A DNA stretch of 64,000 bases from Enterobacter asburiae (lineage in GTDB: Bacteria; Pseudomonadota; Gammaproteobacteria; Enterobacterales; Enterobacteriaceae), in the NCBI GenBank assembly GCA_011754535.1, contig JAAQVN010000001.1, positions 2,790,001 to 2,854,000 on the forward strand, in the 5' to 3' direction. Made by a program: the position numbers and the translations under genes. A model generated the notes under the pieces. That model ran no database searches and was not told the DNA's origin. It was given only the letters and a program-made list of their open reading frames with translations. Of the stretch, positions 6,797-15,230 are shown piece by piece (the stretch's first letter is position 1; each line of letters starts with the position of its first letter).

Positions 6797-8755
6797 TTAA
6801 CTGTTAATTTTTACAATCGCGCCCTTAATATCGGTCAGGTTGGTACCCGTTATACTCACCGTATCATTTGCCTTGAGCTCGGTATTAATACCATCACCCA
6901 GTTTCGTAAGTTCATTACCTTTGAAGATGGCCTGTTCCACAGCCTCTGCTTTGAGGTTGCCTTCGCCTACGTGAATCTCAATGGTATCCGGGGCGATCAG
7001 AATATAGTTGTCTTTAACTTTAAGTTTAATCGTGGTCACAGATTCCAGCAGCGCGTTACCTTCTTTATCCATGGTCAAAACGGTTTGATCTTTCCCAACG
7101 TTTATAACGTACTTGTTACCAATATTATGCGCTTCATTATTTCCTACCTCTGATTTCAGGTTCCGCTTGATCGTAATATTTTCATCTTGTCCGACGTTTT
7201 TTCTACGATCGACACCAACATCAAGGGTTTCAGAATTTTCAATATCCGTATCCATATTTTTCTCTGCATGGATCCAGATCTGTTCGTGACCGGCTTTATC
7301 TTCAAAACGGAGAATATTGGCATTGTCTTTATGGCCATCTTTGCTGCGGCTATAAAAACCCATCTGCGTCGCCGCAGCCGGCAGCGCCCACGGCGGCATG
7401 CTTGCGTCGTTATACACGCGCCCGGTAATAATCGGACGGTCCGGGTCGCCGTTGATAAAGTCCACCACCACCTCGTCGCCGACGCGCGGGATCTGCACCC
7501 CGCCGTAGCCCTGGCCTGCCCACGCGCTCGACACGCGCACCCAGCAGGAGCTGGTGTCATCGCCTTTCGCCAGACGGTCCCAGTGGAACTTCACCTTCAC
7601 GCGACCGTATTTGTCCGTCCAGATACTCTCGCCCTTCGGCCCGACCACTTTCGCCGTCTGCGGGCCGTAGGTGCGCGGCCACGCCGTGGACTGCGCCGGG
7701 CGGTACACCACCGCCGACGGAATGACTGTGAAATCGGTGCGGTGAATGGTCTCCCCCTCGCCGCTGGCATAGCGGTTCTCTTCAAAGTGGTAGCCCGCCG
7801 CCGTCACCAGATACTCCCCGTTGTCGCTGAAGAACGGCGCGTTGGTTAACGTGAAGGTGTGCCCCGGCGCTATCCCCGCCGCCGTGGCGGTGGCCTGAAT
7901 CTGCTGATGCTCAACCTGCCAGCGCTCCTGACGAATACGGGCATAGAACTCCCCGTGCCCTTTGTCGACAAAGCGACCCGGCCAGTCGTACACGTCGATG
8001 CTGCCCGGCTTCGGCGACGCCGGGTTCTGCTGGGCCTGGAACAGCCACGCGTTCGGCTTGCGGAAGTCATAGTCGTCGAGGCTGTAAATCCCCGGCGTCA
8101 CGCTGTCCTCCAGCGCCCACTGGCTGATGCCCTCTTCGTCCGTACTGCCGCCGGACGGCGTCTGGTGGTAAGGAATAACCTCGTAGCCGCTGAACGGCTG
8201 ATGCTGCGTGGCGGCGTCGGTAAGCACCAGCGTGTGCTTGTCCGCCTCATGGCGGAAGTGATAGGCAATCCCCTCCAGCTCCATCAGGCGGCTGATGAAG
8301 TCCAGGCTCGACTCCTGATACTGCACGCAGTAGTCCCACACCCGGTAGCTGCCGGTGAGTTTATCCTCAACGTTGACCTGATGCTCACCCAGCAGGGTTT
8401 TCACAATCTGCGGCACCGTCTGCCCCTGGAAAATACGCAGGTTACGGTCGCGCTTCATTGGCCACAGGTCCGGCTCCACCGTCAGCTGGTACACCGCATA
8501 GCGGGTGCCCGTCAGCTCAACGGCGCTGACCGCCACGCGGGTAATCTTGCCGTTAATATAGCGGGAGGTCAGCAGGTTTTGCGTCGGGATGGTCACCGTG
8601 ACCGGCTGGCCCAGCAGCTTACTGCGGTCGATGCGTGCGTCCGTGCCTAGCACGGTCAGCGCCAGCGCGAACGATTCGGACATCGCCTCGCGGCCCGTCA
8701 GTTTCCAGAACAGCAGCCCCTCCACCGGGAGCTGAACGGTAATTCGGTTGAGCAT
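6797..8755 (-). CDS. vgrG: VgrG spike protein without effector extension
   Basis: 652 residues, the usual length of an unextended VgrG (TssI). It begins exactly like the other VgrG (MLNRITVQLPVEG) and stays nearly identical for about 470 residues through the gp27 and OB-fold parts. The beta-helix then diverges and ends in DIKGAIVKINS, with no toxin domain. It forms the trimeric tip on the Hcp tube. The PAAR gene starts 22 bp downstream, so this VgrG most likely carries that PAAR effector and perhaps the unknown protein encoded upstream (9263-10066). Confidence 0.95.
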   Translation of the reverse strand: MLNRITVQLPVEGLLFWKLTGREAMSESFALALTVLGTDARIDRSKLLGQPVTVTIPTQNLLTSRYINGKITRVAVSAVELTGTRYAVYQLTVEPDLWPMKRDRNLRIFQGQTVPQIVKTLLGEHQVNVEDKLTGSYRVWDYCVQYQESSLDFISRLMELEGIAYHFRHEADKHTLVLTDAATQHQPFSGYEVIPYHQTPSGGSTDEEGISQWALEDSVTPGIYSLDDYDFRKPNAWLFQAQQNPASPKPGSIDVYDWPGRFVDKGHGEFYARIRQERWQVEHQQIQATATAAGIAPGHTFTLTNAPFFSDNGEYLVTAAGYHFEENRYASGEGETIHRTDFTVIPSAVVYRPAQSTAWPRTYGPQTAKVVGPKGESIWTDKYGRVKVKFHWDRLAKGDDTSSCWVRVSSAWAGQGYGGVQIPRVGDEVVVDFINGDPDRPIITGRVYNDASMPPWALPAAATQMGFYSRSKDGHKDNANILRFEDKAGHEQIWIHAEKNMDTDIENSETLDVGVDRRKNVGQDENITIKRNLKSEVGNNEAHNIGNKYVINVGKDQTVLTMDKEGNALLESVTTIKLKVKDNYILIAPDTIEIHVGEGNLKAEAVEQAIFKGNELTKLGDGINTELKANDTVSITGTNLTDIKGAIVKINS

Positions 8756-8768
8756 AATCTTTATTCCA
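7355..8768 (-). repeat. Direct repeat copy B (vgrG 5' region)
   Basis: Partner of 2587-4000, same orientation, 1414 bp, differing at scattered third-codon positions. Recombination between the two copies would remove about 4.8 kb (the PAAR effector, its membrane partner and the 357-codon gene) and leave one intact vgrG with either C-terminus. Confidence 0.9.
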
Positions 8769-8826
8769 TATTGCTTATGCGATTCAGAAAAGAGGTTCGC
8801 ATCTATGCATGAGCGTCATTTATATA

Positions 8827-9279
8827 TCAAAGTGAATGAGTTTTTTCTCTTTTGCCCATTACGTAAATGAGAGAATATATCTTCAGAAACTCCGAGATAA
8901 CAAACAACCCTAAATTCACCCACACATTTGAAATACCAAACACACTTATCAGAAGTGGGAAAAGAGAAACCGAACATCTGAATGAAATGAGACGAAAGAC
9001 TTCCTGAATAAGGGCAAACTTAATCGCAACATTTTTTCTCTTAAAAAACAGCCAGGCCGAAGCAAAAAGAGAAAGCAACAAAAGCAAATCAAATATAAAA
9101 AAGAGGGTTACGATAAAGCTGTAACCGCCTCCTGAAATGACATCTGAGTTCCCTGTGAACGCGATTATATCTGAAATGAAGGGGATCCTGTTCTGGCGAA
9201 GTGAATTTATCGAGTAAAGCAAAAGAGCCAGTACATCCATGCATCCCCAGAAATACCATAATTTATTTTTTAAATTCAT
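8827..9279 (-). CDS. Inner-membrane protein, candidate immunity partner of the 9263-10066 product
   Basis: 150 residues from ATG 9279, chosen because AGAGGATT precedes it and it overlaps the stop of the upstream gene by 17 bp; an in-frame ATG 45 nt earlier lies inside that gene. About four transmembrane helices are visible (LWYFWGCMDVLALLLYSI; IVTLFFIFDLLLLLSLF; and two in the C-terminal half, VSLFPLLISVFGI and NLGLFVISEFLKIYSLIY). Overlap with a soluble T6SS-cluster protein suggests a toxin/immunity pair with protection at the inner membrane. The sequence family is not one I recognise. Confidence 0.65.
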   Translation of the reverse strand: MNLKNKLWYFWGCMDVLALLLYSINSLRQNRIPFISDIIAFTGNSDVISGGGYSFIVTLFFIFDLLLLLSLFASAWLFFKRKNVAIKFALIQEVFRLISFRCSVSLFPLLISVFGISNVWVNLGLFVISEFLKIYSLIYVMGKREKTHSL

Positions 9280-10066
9280 AATCCTCTTCTCTGACTCCAG
9301 GTATCCATTGCCATGATTTACCACTTACTGCCCAGGCATCATCGCTCTCAAGGTATTTCTGATAAATGGATCGTTGTTCTCCGAATCGTCTAATTACAGA
9401 TTTTTCAGATATCAACGCGCGTGATACTCCGTCCAGGTCTGCGGGTAGTGCTGTCCAGCGCTGGATTTTGTCGCGCGACGTATTCATGTAATCTTTACCG
9501 TCCGATCCAAATACTCTTCCCTCATCCCCCATGCTCGTCAGACGATTAATCGCCATGATCACAACATTTTTTGTGCCATGATAATCATCTTCCACAGTTT
9601 TCCAGTAACCTGGCCCATAGTGAGCAGTCAAGGGAATAAAAGCATCACGCGTTGGGGCTGGTTTTCCAAATAGAGCGACATTGTTTCGGTAACGTTCGAG
9701 GATGTAACTCACGAAAGCTGAGCTGTACATCTTCTCATCTACACAAAACAACTCTCCTGACTCAGAGATGAAAAAGGGATATATGGCTTTTGTCCGTTGA
9801 CGGTGGTCTGTTAAAACGACTTCTCCTGAGTCAATTAACCGTTCAATTTTACTAAGATTTTGTGCGTAGAGAGGATCAAACACGGCATTAGGATTAAATT
9901 CGAAGCGACGTCGCAACGTTAAACCATCAATGCTGTGAAATGGATTTAAAGCACCGCGCACCACAACAAATTCACGCCCTACGTCGCTCCGTGCATAAAC
10001 AGGAGAGACAATCTTTTCGAATTCCTTTGGATGAAGCCTTTGGCTTCGAAGATCGTACACTTCCAT
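9263..10066 (-). CDS. Soluble protein of unknown function, candidate T6SS effector
   Basis: 267 residues, no signal peptide, no transmembrane helix, no PAAR or VgrG part. Ribosome-binding site AGGAG lies 5 nt before ATG 10066. It has a single cysteine (GELFCVDEKM) and several conserved-looking patches (VVVRGALNPFHSIDG; FIPLTAHYGPGYW), but I cannot match it to an enzyme family. It sits 20 bp after the kinase gene and immediately upstream of a membrane-protein gene (17-bp overlap) and a vgrG. That is the usual place for a cargo effector with its immunity protein. An adaptor or accessory role is the alternative. Confidence 0.6.
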   Translation of the reverse strand: MEVYDLRSQRLHPKEFEKIVSPVYARSDVGREFVVVRGALNPFHSIDGLTLRRRFEFNPNAVFDPLYAQNLSKIERLIDSGEVVLTDHRQRTKAIYPFFISESGELFCVDEKMYSSAFVSYILERYRNNVALFGKPAPTRDAFIPLTAHYGPGYWKTVEDDYHGTKNVVIMAINRLTSMGDEGRVFGSDGKDYMNTSRDKIQRWTALPADLDGVSRALISEKSVIRRFGEQRSIYQKYLESDDAWAVSGKSWQWIPGVREEDYEFKK

Positions 10067-10086
10067 AGTTTCTCCTGTTTATATTT

Positions 10087-11508
10087 CTACGGATTCACCA
10101 GCCAGGTGCCCGGCTTGCTGATATCCAGCGTCTGGCTGCGCGTTCTCCCGTTGCCCTGCAGTTCAATCTTCGACTCACCGGCTGGCAGCTTGAGCGAGGC
10201 ATAGCCGTTCGCCGCCGGACGCAGCGCTTTTGGTTCGCCGTTCACTTTCAGCGTTTCACCGTCCTGGATACGGATATAAACCAGCGCGACCGGGCTGGCG
10301 TCGGCAGGTGGTGGCGTCTGTTGCGCCGTCGCTGGCTCGCTCACCGTCGCCGTTTCTGGCTTCACCTCTGGCGCGTTCGCGGCAGTTTCTGTCGGACGCG
10401 TCTCTAACGGAGCCTGGGCAGCCTGCTCAGGCGCATCATTCCCACCGCTAAACAGCATCGCCCCGGCGACAACGCCCACCAGCACGCCCGCGGCAACCAT
10501 GCCCGGGATCTTATAGCGACGCCAGTCAAGCACCGAAGCTGGCTTCTCTTCCTCAACCGGAACCAGCATGGTGCCGGTCTTTTTGGCGGTGAGCACGTCG
10601 TTGATCCCGGCGACCGGCATCTCAATCAGCGCCGCGAATTCGTCGATAGACTGCGGACGGTCCTCCATGTGCAGCGCCAGCGCGCGGTCGATGGCCTGCA
10701 GCAGCGGAATGGAGTAGCCCTGCGGCATGATTTCCACCAGCGGCTTACAGGTGTCCTGGATGGAGCGCACCACGCTGACCGGCGGCGGAGAACCCACAAT
10801 CAGGGTACGCAGCACCGCGCCGAGGGCGTAAATATCCGTCCACGGCCCCTGCTCGCTCTCGTTGTCGTCGGTGTACTGCTCAATCGGCGCAAAGCCGGGG
10901 CGCAGCATGGTTTCCGTTTCGTCGGAAAGGTTACCGATGGTGCGGCGCGCGGAGCCGAAATCGAGCAGCACCGGCAGGCCGTTATCCTGGATCTGAATAT
11001 TATCCAGCGAGATGTCGCGGTGCAGATAGCCTTCGTCGTGGATGGTCTTGATCGCGCCGAACAGCATCGGCAGCGTGCGGCGGATCCAGGCCTCGTTGAT
11101 CAGCTCCGGTTTTTCTTCGCGCAGGCGTGATAGCGTGGTGCCGCTATAAAACAGCGTCCCCATGTAAGCCGTGTCGTTTTGCACCCAGAAACGCAGCACG
11201 TGCAGCAGGTTCGGGTGGTTAAAACGCGCCAGCAGACGCGCTTCCTGAATAAAGCTGTTCAGGCCCGCGGAAAATGCTTTGCCAAAGCGCTCGCTGCGCA
11301 GCACCAGGGTCATGTCGTCGCCGCGCACGGCGAGCGAGGAAGGCATAAATTCTTTGATAGCGATAGTGCGTTCGAGCTGGTGATCCCACGCGCGATAGAC
11401 AATGCCAAAACCGCCGCCGCCGATCACCTCTTTGATTTCAAACTCGTTGAAGCGGTACCCGACCGGGAGCGCGTTTGGGACAGTCCGATTGTTATCATTA
11501 TCCGTCAT
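10087..11508 (-). CDS. ppkA: T6SS-associated Ser/Thr protein kinase (PpkA-like)
   Basis: 473 residues. An N-terminal Hanks-type kinase domain contains the glycine loop GGGGFG (30-35), Lys52 in AIKEF, the catalytic loop HRDISLDN (163-170) and DFG (183-185). A hydrophobic segment around 335-357 (MVAAGVLVGVVAGAMLF) is a single transmembrane helix, followed by a short Pro/Ala-rich periplasmic tail. In the P. aeruginosa H1-T6SS, PpkA phosphorylates Fha1 to trigger assembly and PppA reverses it. Both partners are encoded here (19488-22042). The P. aeruginosa kinase is about twice as long with a large periplasmic sensing domain, so this one has a reduced sensor. It follows clpV by 24 bp. Confidence 0.85.
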   Translation of the reverse strand: MTDNDNNRTVPNALPVGYRFNEFEIKEVIGGGGFGIVYRAWDHQLERTIAIKEFMPSSLAVRGDDMTLVLRSERFGKAFSAGLNSFIQEARLLARFNHPNLLHVLRFWVQNDTAYMGTLFYSGTTLSRLREEKPELINEAWIRRTLPMLFGAIKTIHDEGYLHRDISLDNIQIQDNGLPVLLDFGSARRTIGNLSDETETMLRPGFAPIEQYTDDNESEQGPWTDIYALGAVLRTLIVGSPPPVSVVRSIQDTCKPLVEIMPQGYSIPLLQAIDRALALHMEDRPQSIDEFAALIEMPVAGINDVLTAKKTGTMLVPVEEEKPASVLDWRRYKIPGMVAAGVLVGVVAGAMLFSGGNDAPEQAAQAPLETRPTETAANAPEVKPETATVSEPATAQQTPPPADASPVALVYIRIQDGETLKVNGEPKALRPAANGYASLKLPAGESKIELQGNGRTRSQTLDISKPGTWLVNP

Positions 11509-11532
11509 CTTTTACAGTTCTCTTGATGATTA

Positions 11533-14148
11533 TTACGCGGCAAACTGACAGTGAAACTCGCCCTGCTCGCAGGTGACGTGCAGACGTCGGTACTGCTCGT
11601 CGCTGCGGCTGGCGGTAAGTAAGATCTGGCTCATCTGAGGCAGCAGGGTGTTAGTCAGAATAGCATCCACCATGCGGCCGCCGGACTCCACCTCGGTGCA
11701 GCGCTGAACAATCTGTTCCACCACGCTGTCGTCAAACTCAGAAATAATGCTGTGATTCTCTTCCAGACGACGCTGAATGCGCTTGAGCTGCAGGCGAACT
11801 ATCTGCCCGAGCATCTCGTCGCTGAGCGGGTAGTACGGCACCACCAGCAGACGGCCCAGCAGCGCCGGCGGAAATACCTCCAGCAGCGGCTGGCGCAGCG
11901 CGCCGCTCAAGGCGTCCGGCTCAGGCATCAGCTCCGGATCGGCGCACATGGCGCTAATCAGCTCGGTGCCCACGTTGGACGTCAGAATAATGATGGTGTT
12001 GCGGAAATCAATGTGGCGCCCCTCGCCGTCTTCCATCCAGCCTTTGTCGAAGACCTGGAAGAAAATCTCATGGACGTCCGGGTGCGCTTTTTCAATTTCA
12101 TCCAGCAGCACCACGCTGTAAGGGCGGCGGCGCACGGCCTCGGTTAACACGCCGCCTTCACCATACCCTACGTACCCCGGAGGCGCACCTTTTAAGGTGG
12201 AAACGGTGTGCGCTTCCTGGAACTCGCTCATGTTGATGGTGATAACGTTCTGCTCGCCGCCGTACAGGGATTCCGCCAGCGCCAGCGCGGTTTCGGTTTT
12301 CCCGACGCCGGACGGGCCGCACAGCATAAATACGCCCACCGGTTTGTTCGGATCGTCCAGTTTCGCCCGCGAGGTTTTCACGCGGCGGGCAATGAGATCC
12401 AGCCCGTGACGCTGGCCGATAACGCGCTGGTTCAGCGTGTCGGCAAGGTTGAGTACCGCGTCGATCTCGTTTTTCACCATCCGGCCCAGCGGGATCCCGG
12501 TCCAGTCAGAGACCACCGCGGCGACCACGTTTTCATCTACCGCCGCAAACAGCAGTGGCTCGTCTCCCTGTAAGGTGTTCAGCGCCTGCTGCTGCTCCGC
12601 CAGCTGGCTGTGCAGCTCAGCGGTGTCTTCCTCACCCGCTGCGAACAGCGCGGCGCGCAGGCGAATAATCTCCTGCACCAGGCTGCGCTCTTCTTCCCAG
12701 CGCTGGGCCAGGGCTTCGCGTTTTGTTTCGTACGCGTCGCGTTCTGCGCGTAACGCCGTGACGCGCTCGGCCTCACCGGCCCCCACGCGCGCTTCGCGTT
12801 CTGCGATCTCAATTTCCACGTCAAGCGCAGCAAGGTGGCGCAAGCAGTCTTCCAGCTGCGCAGGCGGCGCGCTCTGGCTGACCGCCACGCGGGCACAGGC
12901 GGTGTCGAGCAGCGCAACGGCTTTATCCGGCAACTGGCGCGCCGGGATGTAACGATGGGACAGCTTCACCGCCGCGCTGACCGCTTCGTCGAGCAGCAGG
13001 ACCTGGTGGTGCGTCTCCAGCGGCGACACGGTGCTGCGCAGCATCAGAATGGCTTTCGCTTCGTCCGGCTCGTGAACCTGAACCGTCTGGAAACGACGGG
13101 TCAGCGCCGGGTCTTTCTCGATGTACTTTTTGTATTCCGCCCAGGTGGTGGCGCCGATGGTGCGCAGCTGACCGCGCGCCAGGGCTGGCTTCAGCAGGTT
13201 CGCCGCATCGCCGGTTCCCTGCTGGCCGCCTGCGCCAATCAGGGTGTGGATCTCATCGATAAACAGAATGATCGGCGTGGCGCTGGACTGGACTTCGTTA
13301 ATGAGCGCCTGCAGACGGGCTTCAAACTCACCTTTCATGCCCGCGCCGGCCTGCAACATGCCGATATCCAGCAGCCACAGCTGAATATTTTGCAGCGGCT
13401 CCGGGACGTCGCCGTCGGCGATACGCAACGCCAGCCCTTCCACCACCGCCGTTTTCCCAACCCCGGCTTCCCCGGTCAGCAGCGGGTTGTTCTGGCGGCG
13501 ACGCATCAGGATATCGACCATCTGGCGGATCTCCTCGTCGCGCCCGACAACCGGGTCAATCTTCCCGTCGCGTGCGCGGGCGGTCAGGTCCTGGCCGTAC
13601 TGGGCCAGCGTACCCTGAGCCGCCGGGACCGCACCCGCGGGCGCGTCGACGGCGGCAGCGGCCTGCTGCGTCTCTTTGCTGTTGGCGCAGATGGCGTCGA
13701 ACTGCTCAATCAGCACCTCAACGTTAAGGCGGGTGAACTGCGCCGAAATGCTTTTCAGCACGTTGGCCAGATTCCAGGTTTTGAGGATGCCGATCAGCAA
13801 ATGGCCGCCGCGAATGCGGCTGACGCCGAACTTCAGCGAGCCGAAGACCCAGGCGCGCTCCACGGCGCTGTCAATATGTTCAGAGAGATCGGAAACGGAA
13901 CTTGCGCCGCGCGGCAGAGCGTCCAGCGCTGCAACGATATCGCGCGCCAGCTGCTGTTCATCAAGGGCAAAATGGCGGATGACCTGCTGCAGATCGCCAT
14001 CCTGCTGCTGCATCAGCTGATGCAGCCAGTGCACCAGCTCAACGTAGGGGTTGCCGCGCAGCTTGCAGAAGGCAGTCGCGCTTTCCAGAGAGGTAAATAA
14101 CAGCGTATCCAGTTTGCCGAAAAGCACGGCACGGCTAATTTCTGACAT
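11533..14148 (-). CDS. clpV: T6SS sheath-recycling ATPase ClpV (TssH)
   Basis: 871 residues from ATG 14148 ([14 protein letters not shown]), which has GGAAA 6 nt upstream; a longer TTG start at 14166 is unlikely. It has an N-terminal Clp domain that reads the TssC N-terminus, then two AAA+ modules with Walker [15 protein letters not shown] and [14 protein letters not shown] and Walker B motifs LFIDEIHTL and [10 protein letters not shown]. ClpV unfolds contracted TssB/TssC sheath in the cytoplasm so that subunits are reused. Length and domain order are normal for the family. Confidence 0.97.
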   Translation of the reverse strand: MSEISRAVLFGKLDTLLFTSLESATAFCKLRGNPYVELVHWLHQLMQQQDGDLQQVIRHFALDEQQLARDIVAALDALPRGASSVSDLSEHIDSAVERAWVFGSLKFGVSRIRGGHLLIGILKTWNLANVLKSISAQFTRLNVEVLIEQFDAICANSKETQQAAAAVDAPAGAVPAAQGTLAQYGQDLTARARDGKIDPVVGRDEEIRQMVDILMRRRQNNPLLTGEAGVGKTAVVEGLALRIADGDVPEPLQNIQLWLLDIGMLQAGAGMKGEFEARLQALINEVQSSATPIILFIDEIHTLIGAGGQQGTGDAANLLKPALARGQLRTIGATTWAEYKKYIEKDPALTRRFQTVQVHEPDEAKAILMLRSTVSPLETHHQVLLLDEAVSAAVKLSHRYIPARQLPDKAVALLDTACARVAVSQSAPPAQLEDCLRHLAALDVEIEIAEREARVGAGEAERVTALRAERDAYETKREALAQRWEEERSLVQEIIRLRAALFAAGEEDTAELHSQLAEQQQALNTLQGDEPLLFAAVDENVVAAVVSDWTGIPLGRMVKNEIDAVLNLADTLNQRVIGQRHGLDLIARRVKTSRAKLDDPNKPVGVFMLCGPSGVGKTETALALAESLYGGEQNVITINMSEFQEAHTVSTLKGAPPGYVGYGEGGVLTEAVRRRPYSVVLLDEIEKAHPDVHEIFFQVFDKGWMEDGEGRHIDFRNTIIILTSNVGTELISAMCADPELMPEPDALSGALRQPLLEVFPPALLGRLLVVPYYPLSDEMLGQIVRLQLKRIQRRLEENHSIISEFDDSVVEQIVQRCTEVESGGRMVDAILTNTLLPQMSQILLTASRSDEQYRRLHVTCEQGEFHCQFAA

Positions 14149-14186
14149 GTTAGTTTCCATTAACAATGATTCGGTATACGGAAGGA

Positions 14187-15230
14187 TTACCGCTCTGCGC
14201 GATACACCAGATCGCCACGCGGGACAGGCTGCGGCTGCAGGCCCAGCCAGGTGTTATAGCCTAATCGCCCATTGCTGCCGAGCGTGGTGCCCTGCACCGC
14301 GTCTTCACGCAGGATCACCCGCGTTTCCCATTCAAATTCAATCCCGGCGTACTGGCGCACCCAGTCGCGCAGCTCGGTGACCCACGCTTCACCCGGCAGA
14401 AAGCGGTTGTACTCCTCCGCGCTCAGCGGGCCAATCTCAATGCGAAACTTATGCTGCACGTCGCGGACGGCCACGCCAAGAAAGGCGGATTCACCCATAC
14501 GCGGCATGCGGCGACCTTCCCCCAGCTGCGCCTGCTCGCGCGTGGAAAGCGGCATCCACTGCGGCACGTTGCTGACCAGTTTGACTGGCGCTTTAAAGTA
14601 GCTGCGCAGGATCTTCTCCAGCCCCTCCGGATCCCGCCCGTGACGGGTCAGGTGTCCGGCGTGGGTAAAGCGGGCATGAGAGCTCAGGCTGCCTTTGTTC
14701 ATCTGCCCCGCCTGCCCCATGCCAATCAGCGACGCCAGGTAGCCCTCAAAGCGCCTGTTATCGGCGCGATCCAGAGAGACAGCCGGTTGCGCATCCGCCC
14801 ACGCGCGGTAAAACAGCAGCGCCAGACGATGATGAAACAGATCGGCAAACGCGCTGAGGCTGGTGTCCTGATGATGATGAATACGCTCGCGGGCGTATTC
14901 GGTCATATGGACCGGCAGCGGACCGTTCGGGCCAAACAGGCCGAAGCTTAAAATTGATACTTCATGAATCCCGCTTTCCTCACGCAGGCCGACCTGAGCC
15001 AGCGTCGACGGCGCAAAGCTCATCGACGGTTGCTGGCCAATGCGCAGCGGCTCAAACTTCGGCAGCGGCGCGCGTCCCAGCGGGTAGCGCTCGCCGCCCT
15101 GGGCATCAATGCGCCTTAACAGCTGAAACAGATCGTAGCGCCAGGGCGCCTCACGGACCCCGTGCCAGAACGCATCCGGCAGCTTCGTCAGGCGATGTAC
15201 GCGCAGCGGTGCAGTAGCGGCGTCACTCAT
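14187..15230 (-). CDS. tssG: T6SS baseplate protein TssG
   Basis: 347 residues, family VasB/ImpH/TssG. The N-terminal part (FWHGVREAPWRYDLFQLLRR) is the typical start of this family, and QPSMSFAPSTLAQV follows at the usual place. With TssF, TssE and TssK it forms the baseplate wedge around VgrG. Its ATG overlaps the tssF stop by 4 bp (ATGA), so the two are translationally coupled, matching their obligate complex. Confidence 0.95.
   Translation of the reverse strand: MSDAATAPLRVHRLTKLPDAFWHGVREAPWRYDLFQLLRRIDAQGGERYPLGRAPLPKFEPLRIGQQPSMSFAPSTLAQVGLREESGIHEVSILSFGLFGPNGPLPVHMTEYARERIHHHQDTSLSAFADLFHHRLALLFYRAWADAQPAVSLDRADNRRFEGYLASLIGMGQAGQMNKGSLSSHARFTHAGHLTRHGRDPEGLEKILRSYFKAPVKLVSNVPQWMPLSTREQAQLGEGRRMPRMGESAFLGVAVRDVQHKFRIEIGPLSAEEYNRFLPGEAWVTELRDWVRQYAGIEFEWETRVILREDAVQGTTLGSNGRLGYNTWLGLQPQPVPRGDLVYRAER

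Noticed and set aside
12835..14100. Open frame of 421 codons on the plus strand opposite clpV
   Set aside because: Antisense shadow: low-complexity Arg/Gln/Leu content, no ribosome-binding site, overlaps a certain gene.
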